The notes: generated by a model not told the origin, from the sequence alone. DNA of 64,000 bases from PGYR01 sp041675005 (GCA_041675005.1 JBAYUQ010000001.1:516144-580143); one strand, 5' to 3'. Shown: positions 43,986-53,751, counted from the first letter of the stretch. Numbers and translations: made by a program.

Positions 43986-45740
43986 ATGAAATTGATCATC
44001 ACATTATTGTTATTGGTTTTAATAAACTCAGTTGGCTATAGCTTTGATAAGCCAAACGAAGATATAATCTTTGCTATGAAAAACGAACTTAACCGTTCGA
44101 TGAATGAATTAAAGATTAATGACTTAGAAAGTCCATATTTTATAGAGTATAAATATGTAGAATATGACGCATCTAGTATGCGAGGATCTATGGGATCTAT
44201 AGAAGCTGCTAACAACTCAAAATCAGCATATATAAGTGTTAGTGTGAGAGTTGGTGATTATAGCTTTGATAATACAAACTTCTTCGATGTTGGATTAGGA
44301 TTCTTTGGTAGTAGTGATGACGAAGAAGGATTTAAAAAACGAGCTGTGAGCTATGAGCCAAGTATTAACTACTTAAGAAAGGAATTTTGGTTAGCAACGG
44401 ATGCAGCATATAAACAAACCGCTGAGTTATACTCAAAGAAACTGGCAATATTGAAAAACAGAATGCGTAAAGATACAATTCCAGATTTTAATAAATTGGA
44501 ATCAGTAAAAAAACTACGCGATATAAAAGAAATACCAGAGTTCAATCTAGCAAAGTATAAAGCCATTATCGAGTCTGTTTCGTCTGTATTCAAGATTTAT
44601 CCTGCCATTTACACTTCTGGTGTTAGCGTTGAGTTTATACCCCAAAGAATATACTATATGAATTCAGAAGGTGTAGAGTATATTAAAGACTCTTATTATA
44701 CAGGGTTTGAAATAGTTGCTGCTAGTCAAAATAAGGAAGGAATGCCAGTATTTGATCACTACACTGCTTATTCAATTAAACCAAGTGATATGCCTATAAA
44801 AGACTCACTGATAAAAGCTGCTAAGCTAGTAGCTGAAAATATCTCAGATAGATTAAGAATTCCACAACTTGATGATTTTTATGTAGGACCAATTATTTTC
44901 TCAGGACAAGCAGCAGGTCAAATATTTGCTCAATCATTCTTGCCCAAATTAATATCCCAAAGAGAGCCATTAACTGATGGTGGATTCTCTTCCGAAAATG
45001 AAGATGCTGTATTCCAAAGAAAAGTAGGTGGCAGAGTATTACCAGAATTTTTAAATATAACAGACAAACCTAATGAAAGCAAATTGAACGGAGTCGATCT
45101 TATTGGTACTTATAAAATCGATGATGATGGATTAGAATCTCAGAATGTGGAATTAGTAAAGGGCGGATATTTAGAGACCTTATTGTCTGATAGAGTCCCT
45201 ACTAAGAGAATAAAAGAATCAAATGCTCATAAAAGAGGTGGTTCTGCTATGTTTAGTAATATTATCGTTGAAAATAATAATTCTGATAATAAACTTAGTA
45301 GTAAAGAACTTGAATCAAAGTTATTAGAATTTGTAAAAAAACGTGAATTAGATTTTGGAATTGTTGTCACTAAAATCTTAGATGCAAATATAAGATATAC
45401 TTCACTTTATAGAATTTTAAACGGAAATATAGAGATTCCATTTGGTAAAAAGAATTATGTGATGGACGGTTATAAAGTATATACTGACGGTAGAAAAGAG
45501 AAATTCAGCGGTATGGTAATTCCAACTATGAATGTATTATTATTCAAAGACATTGTAAGTACAAGTGACAAATCTTATACTTTGAATTACTTAGCTCCTG
45601 CTGTTATTTCACCTTATTTGACGGGTGGTGATAGTTATTTACCATCAAGCATAACATTGCCAGATTTACTATTCGAAGATGCGGAATTGCATTTAATGGA
45701 AGAGGATTTCAAACGACCTCCTTATGTAAATAATAACTAA
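43986..45740 (+). CDS. Exported TldE-like paralogue lacking the zinc motif
   Basis: A 584-aa paralogue of the TldD-like protein two genes upstream, sharing the order of blocks (signal peptide, SPYFIEYKYVEYD near residue 45, GDYSFDNTNF, KIDDDGLESQNVELVKGGYLE and the YxVYTDGRKE region). Where the sister has HEIFGH this protein has AQSFLP (residues 315-320), so all metal ligands are lost. It starts with a Sec signal (MKLIITLLLLVLINSVGYSF). It is probably the inactive partner, as TldE is for TldD, forming a heteromer in the periplasm. A short AT-rich gap separates it from the following polysaccharide genes. Confidence 0.82.
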   Translation: MKLIITLLLLVLINSVGYSFDKPNEDIIFAMKNELNRSMNELKINDLESPYFIEYKYVEYDASSMRGSMGSIEAANNSKSAYISVSVRVGDYSFDNTNFFDVGLGFFGSSDDEEGFKKRAVSYEPSINYLRKEFWLATDAAYKQTAELYSKKLAILKNRMRKDTIPDFNKLESVKKLRDIKEIPEFNLAKYKAIIESVSSVFKIYPAIYTSGVSVEFIPQRIYYMNSEGVEYIKDSYYTGFEIVAASQNKEGMPVFDHYTAYSIKPSDMPIKDSLIKAAKLVAENISDRLRIPQLDDFYVGPIIFSGQAAGQIFAQSFLPKLISQREPLTDGGFSSENEDAVFQRKVGGRVLPEFLNITDKPNESKLNGVDLIGTYKIDDDGLESQNVELVKGGYLETLLSDRVPTKRIKESNAHKRGGSAMFSNIIVENNNSDNKLSSKELESKLLEFVKKRELDFGIVVTKILDANIRYTSLYRILNGNIEIPFGKKNYVMDGYKVYTDGRKEKFSGMVIPTMNVLLFKDIVSTSDKSYTLNYLAPAVISPYLTGGDSYLPSSITLPDLLFEDAELHLMEEDFKRPPYVNNN

Positions 45741-45777
45741 CAGATTTTTTTAAATTTACACTTAACATACTTATAAT

Positions 45778-46932
45778 ATGATAATAAGAGAAAATGAGAG
45801 CATTGAAGTATTAGCAACATTACTCAAACACAAATGGGTTATTATAATCTTCACATTAGTACTAACTATAGGTTCTGTATTCTATGCAATGAATATGGAT
45901 GTACAATACAAATCTACAGTAAATGTAGTGCCTCCTAGCAATGCTGCTGACGGACTTTTAGGCGGGGCACTAAGTGGGATATCTTCCAAACTAAAAGATT
46001 TCGGTATAACTAAAGTTGCTGGTGGTGGTAGTGGAGGTCAGAGTTATGATTTATCAGTACTTATGGAAAGTAGAACTGTGCTTGATTCGATGGTAAATAA
46101 ATTTGATCTAATCAAAGCTTATAAGGTTAAGAATGAAAGCAAGGAACTAGCTAGAATAATTTTACGAAGTAATGTAGAAATTGTAAATTACAAAGAAGGT
46201 AATATTGAGTTCTCGGTATGGGATGCAAAACCTGATAAAGCGGCTGAAATGGCAAATGAGTATGTGAGAATAGTTAATGCTAAAGCAGTAGTTATGAATA
46301 AGAAAGAAGCTACTGCAAATATCACATATTTAGAACAGAGATTAGTCCACACAGACCAAATCATTACTGCACTAGGGGATTCACTTTCTATTTATTCTAA
46401 GAAGTATCAGATATACTCACCTGTAGACCAGGCATCAGTTTATAGTGAAGCACTTTCCGAATTAACTGCAACAGTCATGAAAGCTGAGACTGAGTACGAA
46501 ATAACTAAGAATAAGCTTGGTGAAAATGATCCTTACACAGTAATGCTCAAAGATTATGTAGGGGAAGCTAGAAAGAAATTACAAGAATCTAAGACTCAAC
46601 CTGGTCTTATTGGAAACTTCTCACTTAATGATGTTAGTAAAGTTGGAATGGAATACATGAGGTTATACACTGAGTATGAAGCCCATTCTAAAATGAAAAT
46701 CTATCTTATGCCAACATTAGAAAAGACAAAATTGGACTTAGTAACAAATAATAATTATCTTTTTGTTGTTGATGAAGCTATTCCTGCTGAGAATAAAGAT
46801 AGACCTAAACGTTCATATATTGTAATGGGAACTTTCGCAGGTTCTTTCATTTTATCAATTGTCTTAGTTTTATTCTTAAATATGTATAATAATTTAAAAC
46901 TTAGATTAAGAAATTTCAAAGAAAATCAATAG
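45778..46932 (+). CDS. Wzz/GumC-type chain-length determinant protein
   Basis: A 384-aa inner-membrane protein with one membrane helix near each end (HKWVIIIFTLVLTIGSVFYAM and YIVMGTFAGSFILSIVLVLF) and a long, partly coiled periplasmic middle, the layout of polysaccharide chain-length regulators. The N-terminal cytoplasmic tail is short and there is no tyrosine-kinase domain. It is followed 8 bases later by an O-antigen-ligase-like gene, so it likely works with it in surface polysaccharide assembly. Confidence 0.78.
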   Translation: MIIRENESIEVLATLLKHKWVIIIFTLVLTIGSVFYAMNMDVQYKSTVNVVPPSNAADGLLGGALSGISSKLKDFGITKVAGGGSGGQSYDLSVLMESRTVLDSMVNKFDLIKAYKVKNESKELARIILRSNVEIVNYKEGNIEFSVWDAKPDKAAEMANEYVRIVNAKAVVMNKKEATANITYLEQRLVHTDQIITALGDSLSIYSKKYQIYSPVDQASVYSEALSELTATVMKAETEYEITKNKLGENDPYTVMLKDYVGEARKKLQESKTQPGLIGNFSLNDVSKVGMEYMRLYTEYEAHSKMKIYLMPTLEKTKLDLVTNNNYLFVVDEAIPAENKDRPKRSYIVMGTFAGSFILSIVLVLFLNMYNNLKLRLRNFKENQ

Positions 46933-46940
46933 AAAACGAA

Positions 46941-48365
46941 ATGTCAAAAATTGATAGTCTTGAACTAAATAAATATAATCCGACTAAGTTTTCTATTCCT
47001 CAGCTACTATTAATTTTATTTGCTGGGTTGGTCTCTATATTTATACTCAATATATCTATTGGGCAGACTGGTACACCTATTATATATATAGTATTAGGAG
47101 TATCTATACTTTTTTTAACCCTTTTAGTTTATAACCCCAAACTGTGGATTCACTCTGTGATATTAGTGTCTGGAGTATTTTCGTCTACCACTGGTGGCGG
47201 TGTGAGTGCCATTGATGTAGTATTCTCTATTTATCTTAATATATTTCTATATCTATGGATAATATGGCAAGTAATGGTTAAGAAAGAAAAGTTAATTCAG
47301 TCTAAAACGGAATGGTTTTTCTTGGCTTTTTTTATACTCACGACACTGACACTTATCAATGTATTTCATGACAAAACTGTCTTTTTTGAATGGATAAGGG
47401 AGTTTTCTTTACTCTCATTAATGCTTTTGTATTTCCCGATGAAAAAGTATTTTACAAATCACAGAGATGTAGTAATATTACTTATTATCTTCACTATAAC
47501 ATTATTGTTTTCGGATTTATTACAATTCTATATATATAAGCAAATACTATCAAACATTACTTATGCTTATGAAGCCGGATCGACTATAAGAAATAACACT
47601 TATATGTATGTTATTGGGACTACTTTCAGTTGTATTTTTATATTCTATCAAAAAGAAACTAAATATAGAGTCCTATTAACTATTATAATGATTCTAACCC
47701 TAGGAGCACTAACATCTACTTTTGCTAGAATTTTTTGGGCAGCTGCATTTGTAAATATAATTACTATATTTCTACTTTTAAACGTAAAAGAGAAAGTTAG
47801 GTTTCTTTCATATTTTGTAATTTCAGTTGTTCTTGCATATTTAATTGCTTCCATATTTTTTGGTGATATTTTTAAATTTGTGATTTTTGCATTGGAATCT
47901 AGATTTGAATCTACATCACAAGGAACAGAAGATATCTCTGCCATATCTAGATTTGAGGAGTGGAAAGTAGTTATTGAAAAGATAAAGGAATCACCTTTCA
48001 TAGGAAATGGATTTGGAGCTGTATTTACTTTCCGAAATCCAATTACAGGTAAAATGGGATACTCATCAGTTATTCATAATAGCTTTTTACATTTCTTTTT
48101 TAGGATCGGAATTCCTCTAACTTTGACATTCTTCGGGTTATTCGGAGTTATCTTCATAAAATCTATTTTTTATAGTATAAAATTAAAGATTGACACCTTT
48201 TACAGATTACTAATGATTGGAGTTTTTTTATCTATCATTTCTCTTATAATTACTGGTATGTTTACAATGACTTTTATATTCAGAGATACACTTATTATAA
48301 ACGCAATACTTTTCTTTTTGGTAAATTATGTAGAAGTCAATTACAAAAACAAAGTTTTAAATTAG
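46941..48365 (+). CDS. O-antigen ligase/polymerase-like membrane protein
   Basis: A 474-aa polytopic membrane protein with about 10-12 hydrophobic segments. Late in the protein a periplasmic loop has the pattern GNGFGAVFTFRNP, then HNSFLHFFFRIGIPL, typical of the Wzy/WaaL ligase family. It probably polymerises or ligates a surface glycan made with the upstream Wzz-like protein. It ends 8 bases before PBP2. Whether it acts on lipid A or on another acceptor cannot be told. Confidence 0.78.
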   Translation: MSKIDSLELNKYNPTKFSIPQLLLILFAGLVSIFILNISIGQTGTPIIYIVLGVSILFLTLLVYNPKLWIHSVILVSGVFSSTTGGGVSAIDVVFSIYLNIFLYLWIIWQVMVKKEKLIQSKTEWFFLAFFILTTLTLINVFHDKTVFFEWIREFSLLSLMLLYFPMKKYFTNHRDVVILLIIFTITLLFSDLLQFYIYKQILSNITYAYEAGSTIRNNTYMYVIGTTFSCIFIFYQKETKYRVLLTIIMILTLGALTSTFARIFWAAAFVNIITIFLLLNVKEKVRFLSYFVISVVLAYLIASIFFGDIFKFVIFALESRFESTSQGTEDISAISRFEEWKVVIEKIKESPFIGNGFGAVFTFRNPITGKMGYSSVIHNSFLHFFFRIGIPLTLTFFGLFGVIFIKSIFYSIKLKIDTFYRLLMIGVFLSIISLIITGMFTMTFIFRDTLIINAILFFLVNYVEVNYKNKVLN

Positions 48366-48373
48366 TACTATAA

Positions 48374-50221
48374 ATGGATAATAATTACGCAGAAAAATTC
48401 ATTTCAACACCTAGAATTAGAGTATTCAAGGTAATTGTTATTTTGGTATGTGCTTTATATACACTTAAATTAGCCCATTTACAGATTGTAAAAGGATTAC
48501 TTTACAAAGAAGCCAGTGAAGCTCAAGCAATAAAGCAGATAATTCAAGAGCCATTCAGAGGTAATATCTACGATGCTGATGGTAATCTTATCGTACACAA
48601 CAAATCTTCATTCGCACTTAGCTTCACTCCAAATTTATGGAGAGAAGAAGCATTTCCATTATTAGTTTCATTGATAGATATTGACAGTACTGAGCTTAGT
48701 ACATCTATTAAAAAATACAGTGCCTTCTCCCCTTTTCTTCCCATCAAATTCCAAAGAGATGTTGATCTTGAAACCATTTCTGGGATAGAAGAATATTCCG
48801 AATATCTTCGCGGTATTGATGTAATAATTGAATCTAAACGATTGTATCAATCTGATGCTTATATGGCTCATTTACTTGGTTATACGAAAGAAATTTCTCC
48901 TAAAGAATTAGAAACTTATCAATACTATAGACCTGGTGATGCTATTGGTAAACAAGGGATTGAAAAAGAATATGAGGGTTTATTGAAAGGAAACGAAGGA
49001 GTTAAATTTGTTGCTGTAAATAAGTTTGGGCAACAAGTTTTTCAATATGAAAAAGGTAAAAAGGATAAAATCTCTAAGAACGGTTTTGATTTATATTTAG
49101 GCATTAAGTCTGGGTTACAAGCTAAAGCTGAGAAATTATTAGAAGGAAAACGAGGAGCTATAGTAGCCATCGATCCATCAACAGGCGAAATCCTTGCTAT
49201 GGCTAGTTCCCCTACCTTCGATTTAACCGAGTTTAGTGGGAAAATATCATCTAGCTATTATAATTCATTAATGACGGACCCAGATAAACCTTTCTTGGAT
49301 AGAACAGTTAATAGTGAATATCCACCTGGTTCTTCATGGAAAATGCTAATAGCACTAGCTGGTTTAGAAGAAGGTGTAATTACGGAAACCTCACATTTTA
49401 CATGTAATGGTGGATATCAATATGGAAATAGATTCTTCAAGTGCTTAGGCCATCATGGTAGTATAGATGTGAAAACAGCAATCAAAAAATCTTGTAACGC
49501 TTTCTTTTACCAATTATCCTTAAAATTAGGTGCAGAGAACGTTGTTAATTATGGAAGATTATTAAACTTTGGTCAATTAACTGGAATAGATTTACCTAGT
49601 GAGAAAAGAGGAAATTTTCAAGATTTAGAAACATTAAATAAAAGATTCAATAATAACATCCCAGGTTGGATGCTTATGAACTTTGGTATTGGACAAGGAG
49701 AAATACTTGTTACCCCAGTTCAAATGGCATCATATATTGCTGCAATTGCTAATGGTGGAATATGGGTTCAACCTCACGTAGTTAAAAAAATATATAATAA
49801 TGTTACAAGAACTTTTCAAAATATAGAATATGATAAGAAAGACTTGAAACTCTCCCCTAAAACAATTGAAATTGTGAAAGAAGGAATGTGGCAAGTAGTT
49901 AATGCTGGAGGTGGTACTGCAGGTAATGCACGTATCGATGGACTCAATGTCTGTGGAAAAACATCAACAGCACAAAACCCACATGGTAAAGATCATGGTT
50001 GGTTTACTTGCTTTGCTCCAAAAGAGAATCCCAAAATTGCTATGGCTGTGATGGTTGAAAATGCAGGTTGGGGTGGTCGCGTATGTGCGCCTATTGCTAA
50101 AGAACTATTATTAGAATTCTTTTATCCTGAAAGAAATATTATTCAAAAACCTAAATTTGATTCGCTTGGCATCGAACCAATAATTCCTATACTTGATACA
50201 AATATCATTTCTTTTAACTAA
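48374..50221 (+). CDS. mrdA: Penicillin-binding protein 2 (peptidoglycan transpeptidase)
   Basis: A 615-aa class B transpeptidase for lateral wall synthesis. It has one N-terminal membrane helix, the dimerisation/PBP domain (RGNIYDADGNLIVHNKSSFAL, GKQGIEKEYEGLLKGNEG), and a transpeptidase domain. The active-site SxxK is S320-S-W-K323 (usually STFK), the SxN is S373-C-N375, and the third motif is K529-T-S531 where KTG or KSG is the norm. The NPHGKDHGWF context after it is typical of Bacteroidota PBP2. Gly-to-Ser in that third motif is unusual. It is the last gene of a run with Wzz- and O-antigen-ligase-like genes; no RodA is in the window. Confidence 0.93.
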   Translation: MDNNYAEKFISTPRIRVFKVIVILVCALYTLKLAHLQIVKGLLYKEASEAQAIKQIIQEPFRGNIYDADGNLIVHNKSSFALSFTPNLWREEAFPLLVSLIDIDSTELSTSIKKYSAFSPFLPIKFQRDVDLETISGIEEYSEYLRGIDVIIESKRLYQSDAYMAHLLGYTKEISPKELETYQYYRPGDAIGKQGIEKEYEGLLKGNEGVKFVAVNKFGQQVFQYEKGKKDKISKNGFDLYLGIKSGLQAKAEKLLEGKRGAIVAIDPSTGEILAMASSPTFDLTEFSGKISSSYYNSLMTDPDKPFLDRTVNSEYPPGSSWKMLIALAGLEEGVITETSHFTCNGGYQYGNRFFKCLGHHGSIDVKTAIKKSCNAFFYQLSLKLGAENVVNYGRLLNFGQLTGIDLPSEKRGNFQDLETLNKRFNNNIPGWMLMNFGIGQGEILVTPVQMASYIAAIANGGIWVQPHVVKKIYNNVTRTFQNIEYDKKDLKLSPKTIEIVKEGMWQVVNAGGGTAGNARIDGLNVCGKTSTAQNPHGKDHGWFTCFAPKENPKIAMAVMVENAGWGGRVCAPIAKELLLEFFYPERNIIQKPKFDSLGIEPIIPILDTNIISFN

Positions 50222-50256
50222 AAATGTGACAAAAATCGATTTCAACTGTTATTCAG

Positions 50257-50264
50257 TATATTTG
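50257..50264 (+). promoter_or_regulatory. Candidate -7 box (TATATTTG)
   Basis: TATATTTG matches the Bacteroidota TAnnTTTG -7 element, about 35 bases before ATG 50299. No good -33 TTG was seen, so this is a partial match only. Confidence 0.4.
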
Positions 50265-50298
50265 TAAACATATTTAATAAATTAATTTGAGGGTTGTT

Positions 50299-53073
50299 AT
50301 GAAATCAATGATACGTATTTTAACTATATCATTAGTATCAGTACTTTTATTTATGTCTTGTAAGGAAGAGCAACCTAATAAGCCTTCTGATATGGACATA
50401 AGTTATTCAGCTAGTATAATCGATAGCAAAGATAATCCTGTTATTAACGCAATAGTTAAAATCCACGAAACTGATAAAAGTGACGTAATAGCAACTGACA
50501 CATCTGATGAAGATGGTTTTATTTCTTTCGATAATATTTCAGTCCCAACTGAAAACATAACATTTTCAATTTCACATCCGCTTTATAACTCACTGAACCT
50601 AAACTATTCTGATATAGATAATAAAAAGAATGGTTCTGTTACATTAGAGGATAAAAAAGATTGTTGTGGCTCAATTGAACTTACAATAAAAGATAAAGAT
50701 GGAAATGTACTTAAGAATGTAGAGGTGAAAGTTAGACAAGATATGAAAGTATTGAAGAAAGGAAAATCTGATGAATATGGGAAAGTAAAATTTGAAGGGC
50801 TCTGCCTCGAAGAATATGAATTACGCTTGGCTTTAGATGGTTTCAAAGTTATGGAAGAAAAGGTAACCATTGAAAACTGTGATAATACTAAAGCTATTGA
50901 GTTCAAAATGATAAGTACTCAATCAGATGAAGATACATGTTGCGATGGTGTTTTTATATTTAAGCCAAAAGATAAAGACGGGAATATATTAAATGGAACT
51001 AAAGTTTACATATATAAAGATGGAAAAGTAATCGAAGACCCTGTAGTCGAAAATGGTTCAGCCGTTCAAGACAGTTTATGTGAAGGAAAATATACAATTG
51101 TGTACAAACTAGATGGTTACGAAAATAAAGAAGTTCAAGTTGAAATAGGATGTGATGAAGAAAAAACATTAGAACACACCCTAGAAAAAAAGAGTGATTG
51201 TTGTGACGGTAAAGTAAAAATCATAGTTAAGGATGATAAAGGAAATGTACTTAAAAATGCTGCTGTCAGACTTTGGAAAGGTAAAAATAAACTAACTGAA
51301 CTTAAGACAGATGCAAATGGATATATTGAATTCAAAGAACTTTGTGAAAGTAATGAATATAGTATTTCTATATTTGCAGATGGTTTTGAAGAGTTTGAAT
51401 TTGGATTTGATTTGGATTGCAATAAAGAGTTGAGTTTTGAGAAAAAGCTAACAGCTAAAGAAGATTGTTGTGACGCCATATTAAAATTCATAGTGAAAGA
51501 TAACAAAACTAAATCTTCATTAGAAGGAGCTAAGATTACTTTAAAACTTAATGGTAAAGTAGTTTTTGAGAAAAAGGCAACAGACAAAGAAGGTGAGTTC
51601 TTAGCAAAAGAACTTTGCAAAGGTAAATATACTGTTATAATAGAAAGGGATGGATATAAGAGAATTGAAACAGTATGGAATGTAGAGAAATGTGATACTT
51701 TCCAAGAGACTTTCTCTATGGAACCTGAGATGGATTGCTGTGAAGGCAAAGTAAAAATAACTGTAAAGGATGAAAATGGAAACGTTTTAAAAGGTGTTAC
51801 AGTTAGACTTTGGAAGGGATCTAATAAACTTACTGAACTAACAACTGATGCGAATGGATATATTGAATTCAAAGAACTTTGTGAAAGTAATGAGTATAGT
51901 ATCTCTATATTATCAGAAGAGTATGAAGGGCAAGAGTTTAAATTTGAAATAGGTTGTGATAAAGAATTAACTTTTGAGAAAAAGTTAAAAGCAAAATCTG
52001 ATTGTTGTGATGCAATTCTTAAATTTATAGTAAAAGATAGTAAAACAAAGTCTGGACTTGAAGGAGCTAAGATTACTTTAAAACTTAATGGTAAAGTAAT
52101 TTTTGAGAAAAAGGCAACTGACAAAGAGGGTGAATTATTAGCCAAAGAACTATGTAAGGGTAAATATACTGTTATAATTGAAAAAGATGGATACAATAGA
52201 ATTGAAACTTCTTGGAATATTGAAAAATGTGATACTTTCCAAGAAACATTTTCAATGGAACCTATTAACAATTGCTGTGATGGTTTCGTGAGAGTAAAAG
52301 TTACGGATGAAAATGGCAATCTACTTAGAAACAAAACTGTAAATATTTGGAAAGGTTCAACAAAACTTAAAGATGCTAAAACTAATGATAATGGAATTGT
52401 TGAGTTTGGTGACCTATGTGAAGGAAATGATTATAGTATTTCTATTGTTTCTGAAGAACACGAAGGTGTTGAGTTCAAATTTGAACTTGGATGTAATAAA
52501 GAGTTGAACTTTGAGAAGGCAATGAAAACTAAAAAAGATTGTTGTGATGCTATATTAAAATTCATAGTAAAAGATAGCAAAACAAAGTCTGTACTTGAAG
52601 GAGCAAAAATTACATTAAAATTAGATGGTAAAGTAGTTTTTGAAAAGAAGGCAACTGACAAAGAGGGTGAATTCTTAGCAAAAGAACTTTGTAAAGGTAA
52701 ATATACTGTTATCATTGAAAAAGATGGATACAATAGAATTGAAACTTCTTGGAATATTGAAAAATGTGATACTTTCCAAGAAACCTTTTCGATGGAGCCT
52801 ATTAGTGATTGCTGTGATGCCGTATTAAAATTCATTGTTATGGATAATGAAACGAAGTCTGCTATTGAAGGTGCTAAAATTACTTTAAAATTAAATGGTA
52901 AAGTAATATATGAGAAAAAAGCTACTGACAAAGAAGGTGAATACTTAGCAAAAGAATTATGCAAAGGTAAATATACTGTTATCATTGAGAAAGATGGTTA
53001 TAACACTATTGAAACAACTTGGAACGTAGAGAAGTGTGATACTTTCCAAGAACATTTCTGGATGAAGAAATAA
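50299..53073 (+). CDS. Cysteine-rich tandem-repeat lipoprotein (carboxypeptidase-regulatory-like modules)
   Basis: A 924-aa lipoprotein. I start at ATG 50299, which gives a lipobox signal (LVSVLLFMSC); the upstream TTG adds four residues. After a ~115-residue leader come nine modules of about 89-90 residues each, starting near 50659, 50935, 51196, 51463, 51733, 52000, 52270, 52537 and 52807. Each resembles the carboxypeptidase-regulatory/SpaA-like beta sandwich. From 51196 on, two module types alternate: A (CCDG, WKG, CESNEYSISI) and B (CCDAILKFIV, CKGKYTVII, KCDTFQE), with an A+B unit of 537 bp three times and a last B. Each module carries Cys-Cys, a Cys in the E-L-C strand and a last Cys, so two disulfides per module are likely. 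Function unknown; probably an exposed stalk. Confidence 0.85.
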   Translation: MKSMIRILTISLVSVLLFMSCKEEQPNKPSDMDISYSASIIDSKDNPVINAIVKIHETDKSDVIATDTSDEDGFISFDNISVPTENITFSISHPLYNSLNLNYSDIDNKKNGSVTLEDKKDCCGSIELTIKDKDGNVLKNVEVKVRQDMKVLKKGKSDEYGKVKFEGLCLEEYELRLALDGFKVMEEKVTIENCDNTKAIEFKMISTQSDEDTCCDGVFIFKPKDKDGNILNGTKVYIYKDGKVIEDPVVENGSAVQDSLCEGKYTIVYKLDGYENKEVQVEIGCDEEKTLEHTLEKKSDCCDGKVKIIVKDDKGNVLKNAAVRLWKGKNKLTELKTDANGYIEFKELCESNEYSISIFADGFEEFEFGFDLDCNKELSFEKKLTAKEDCCDAILKFIVKDNKTKSSLEGAKITLKLNGKVVFEKKATDKEGEFLAKELCKGKYTVIIERDGYKRIETVWNVEKCDTFQETFSMEPEMDCCEGKVKITVKDENGNVLKGVTVRLWKGSNKLTELTTDANGYIEFKELCESNEYSISILSEEYEGQEFKFEIGCDKELTFEKKLKAKSDCCDAILKFIVKDSKTKSGLEGAKITLKLNGKVIFEKKATDKEGELLAKELCKGKYTVIIEKDGYNRIETSWNIEKCDTFQETFSMEPINNCCDGFVRVKVTDENGNLLRNKTVNIWKGSTKLKDAKTNDNGIVEFGDLCEGNDYSISIVSEEHEGVEFKFELGCNKELNFEKAMKTKKDCCDAILKFIVKDSKTKSVLEGAKITLKLDGKVVFEKKATDKEGEFLAKELCKGKYTVIIEKDGYNRIETSWNIEKCDTFQETFSMEPISDCCDAVLKFIVMDNETKSAIEGAKITLKLNGKVIYEKKATDKEGEYLAKELCKGKYTVIIEKDGYNTIETTWNVEKCDTFQEHFWMKK
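51196..53073 (+). repeat. Tandem 267/270-bp module repeats within the lipoprotein gene
   Basis: Module starts at 51196, 51463, 51733, 52000, 52270, 52537 and 52807 are spaced 267, 270, 267, 270, 267 and 270 bp. DNA similarity is strongest among the B modules (e.g. 52000-52269 against 52537-52806), so recent duplication or gene conversion is likely. Confidence 0.85.
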
Positions 53074-53093
53074 ATATAAATTAGATTTAGAAT

Positions 53094-53124
53094 TAAAAAA
53101 AGCCGGTTTAACCGGCTTTTTTTA
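53094..53124. terminator. Bidirectional Rho-independent terminator
   Basis: The palindrome AGCCGGTTTAACCGGCT lies between an A tract and a T tract, so it works for both the lipoprotein gene and the convergent recX. Confidence 0.88.
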
Positions 53125-53748
53125 TAATAGTTTATCTGTAGCTTTATTAATCGTATCCCAATCAAACCCTCGCCTAGATAGAAAATCTATAACTAGTTTT
53201 CTCTGTTTTTCTTTGGGTTTATATGATATTTTCTTCAAATGCTTTTTAGCAGCTAATAAAGCCAATTCTAGAGCATTATCCTCGGGGTAGTACTCTATTA
53301 TTGATTTATTAATCAAAGACTCGTCAATCCCTCGTTTGCTCAATTCATGTATAAGCTTATACTTACCTGATGGCTTATTTCTTAAATTTACTTCGATAAA
53401 ACTTTGGGCGAATTGTTCATCATCTAAGAGTTTGAATTCATATAAGAATAAAATAGCCAAGTCTATATTCTCTTGGCTATAATCTTTGGTTCTTAGTTTC
53501 TCTCTAACTTCGTATTCACTTCTCGGCTTGTATGATACATAATTAAAAGCCGCAAGTTTTGTATCTTTTATTGATTGTTCAGATATTGCTTCATGTAATA
53601 TATCATCATCAATTTCCGTGTCTTTAGTTATACTGAATTTCATTATAACGTCTAGACCCAGTTCTAAAGAATCATGAGTGAAATCTACAAAGTTTACAAA
53701 ATACTTTTTAGAGTATCTCTTTTTCTTAATTGAGTAAACTTTGTGCAT
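53122..53748 (-). CDS. recX: Regulatory protein RecX
   Basis: RecX is a modulator of RecA filaments and is encoded directly behind recA here, 3 bases downstream. It is 208 aa, of the expected size, with the three-helix repeats typical of the family (KPRSEYEVREKL, FLYEFKLLDDEQFAQSFIE, LSKRGIDESLINKSI, FLSRRGFDWDTINKA). There is no signal peptide, so it is cytosolic. The link to recA makes the assignment strong. Its 3' end lies inside the terminator's A/T tract. Confidence 0.93.
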   Translation of the reverse strand: MHKVYSIKKKRYSKKYFVNFVDFTHDSLELGLDVIMKFSITKDTEIDDDILHEAISEQSIKDTKLAAFNYVSYKPRSEYEVREKLRTKDYSQENIDLAILFLYEFKLLDDEQFAQSFIEVNLRNKPSGKYKLIHELSKRGIDESLINKSIIEYYPEDNALELALLAAKKHLKKISYKPKEKQRKLVIDFLSRRGFDWDTINKATDKLL

Positions 53749-53751
53749 TGC

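Noticed and set aside
51135..52985. Long antisense open frames (399 and 184 aa) opposite the repeat lipoprotein
   Set aside because: They arise from the low-complexity Lys/Glu-rich repeats read backwards, contain no recognisable domain, and the sense frame has a signal peptide and conserved modules.
51196..53073. Regular direct repeats that could suggest a CRISPR or satellite array
   Set aside because: Unit length of 267/270 bp is in frame with protein modules; there are no short repeats with unique spacers and no cas genes.
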